Below, piece by piece: positions 63,873 through 64,000 of a stretch of 64,000 bases of DNA. Below the pieces are notes generated by a model that saw only the letters and a program-made list of their open reading frames with translations, ran no database searches and was not told the origin of the DNA. The stretch's first letter is position 1. Every line of letters begins with the position of its first letter. This DNA comes from Paenibacillus alvei DSM 29. GTDB lineage: Bacteria > Bacillota > Bacilli > Paenibacillales > Paenibacillaceae. The DNA is taken from assembly GCF_000293805.1 (NCBI RefSeq), contig NZ_AMBZ01000004.1, positions 269,001-333,000 of the forward strand, in the 5' to 3' direction. The translations under genes were made by a program, and so were the position numbers.

Positions 63873-64000
63873 ATGAAAAGACAAGCGATTTTCGAAATAA
63901 CGGAGAAAGAGATTTTCCCGATCCAAGAAATCGACTACATTGAAATTTATACAGGGAACGCGAAGCAAGCGATGCACTATTTCGTCAAAGGGTACGGATT
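63873..64000 (+). CDS. hppD: 4-Hydroxyphenylpyruvate dioxygenase, N-terminal fragment (cut by window edge)
   Basis: Only 42 codons are visible: MKRQAIFEITEKEIFPIQEI, DYIEIYTGNAKQAMHYFVKG and then YGF. This is the vicinal-oxygen-chelate N-terminus of Bacillales HPPD, which converts 4-hydroxyphenylpyruvate to homogentisate in tyrosine catabolism. GTAGGAGGATG lies 6-12 nt upstream. The metal ligands lie beyond the window. Confidence 0.85.
   Translation, partial: MKRQAIFEITEKEIFPIQEIDYIEIYTGNAKQAMHYFVKGYG

Overview
The window looks like a chromosomal segment of a Gram-positive, aerobic, spore-former-type Firmicute, most likely Paenibacillaceae or a close relative. The evidence is strong AGGAGG-type ribosome binding sites, sigma-A promoters, and Bacillales-type genes: opuA/gbsR, deoR-deoC-nupC-pdp, sfp, yerC, a GTG-started pckA, Rrf2/YwnB, and the ATP-type PEP carboxykinase. 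No rRNA, tRNA or insertion sequence was recognised.

Layout. 0-6 kb: a truncated glycine-betaine ABC ATPase (opuAA) diverges from gbsR. Then come a frameshifted GntR/LacI-type repressor, a haemolysin-III membrane protein, a 58-aa conserved small protein, a DUF3891 protein and a small membrane protein. 6.2-17 kb: one apparent transcription unit with an ABC importer of the TrpXYZ/DUF534 type, a complete 2-oxo-acid dehydrogenase complex (E1 alpha, E1 beta, E2, E3) and paaABCD (phenylacetyl-CoA epoxidase). 17.3-27.8 kb: the rest of a phenylacetate (paa) pathway, namely an aldehyde dehydrogenase, an EthD-like protein, paaI, three crotonases, paaK, paaH plus a degenerate second copy, paaJ, a hotdog thioesterase and paaX. 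No paaE and no fused paaZ are present. The 9.4-27 kb stretch is visibly more GC-rich in its codons than the flanks.

28-36 kb: an Rrf2 regulator and a YwnB-like reductase share an identical operator. They are followed by a LigB/DODA dioxygenase, a TetR regulator with its own palindrome, an Sfp-type phosphopantetheinyl transferase, a DUF4097 lipoprotein, and a doubly frameshifted DHA2 drug efflux pump next to a TetR regulator. 36-43.5 kb: nucleoside salvage, deoR then deoC-cdd-nupC-deoB-deoD-pdp.

43.5-57.5 kb: a type I-C CRISPR-Cas locus. It has a short array (4 repeats), cas3, a low-GC cargo insert (DUF4062 gene with two indels plus an unknown zinc-motif gene, preceded by an orphan degenerate CRISPR repeat), then cas5c-cas8c-cas7-cas4-cas1-cas2 and a 39-repeat array. 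Both arrays have related leaders. Two spacers of the long array are nearly identical. 57.5-64 kb: a decayed WYL regulator, the 5-oxoprolinase genes pxpB-pxpC(frameshift)-pxpA, pckA, a GNAT acetyltransferase, yerC, and the start of hppD (tyrosine/phenylalanine catabolism).

How it works together: the ABC importer plus 2-oxo-acid dehydrogenase plus paa cluster can be read as one route for aromatic acids (inference). PaaK, or possibly the dehydrogenase complex acting on an aryl-2-oxo acid, would supply phenylacetyl-CoA. PaaABCD would epoxidise it, and the crotonases, PaaH and PaaJ would carry it to acetyl- and succinyl-CoA under PaaX control. A recurring oddity is single-base indels, nearly all in homopolymers, in four otherwise complete genes plus one remnant. 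These need read-level checking before being called real pseudogenes.
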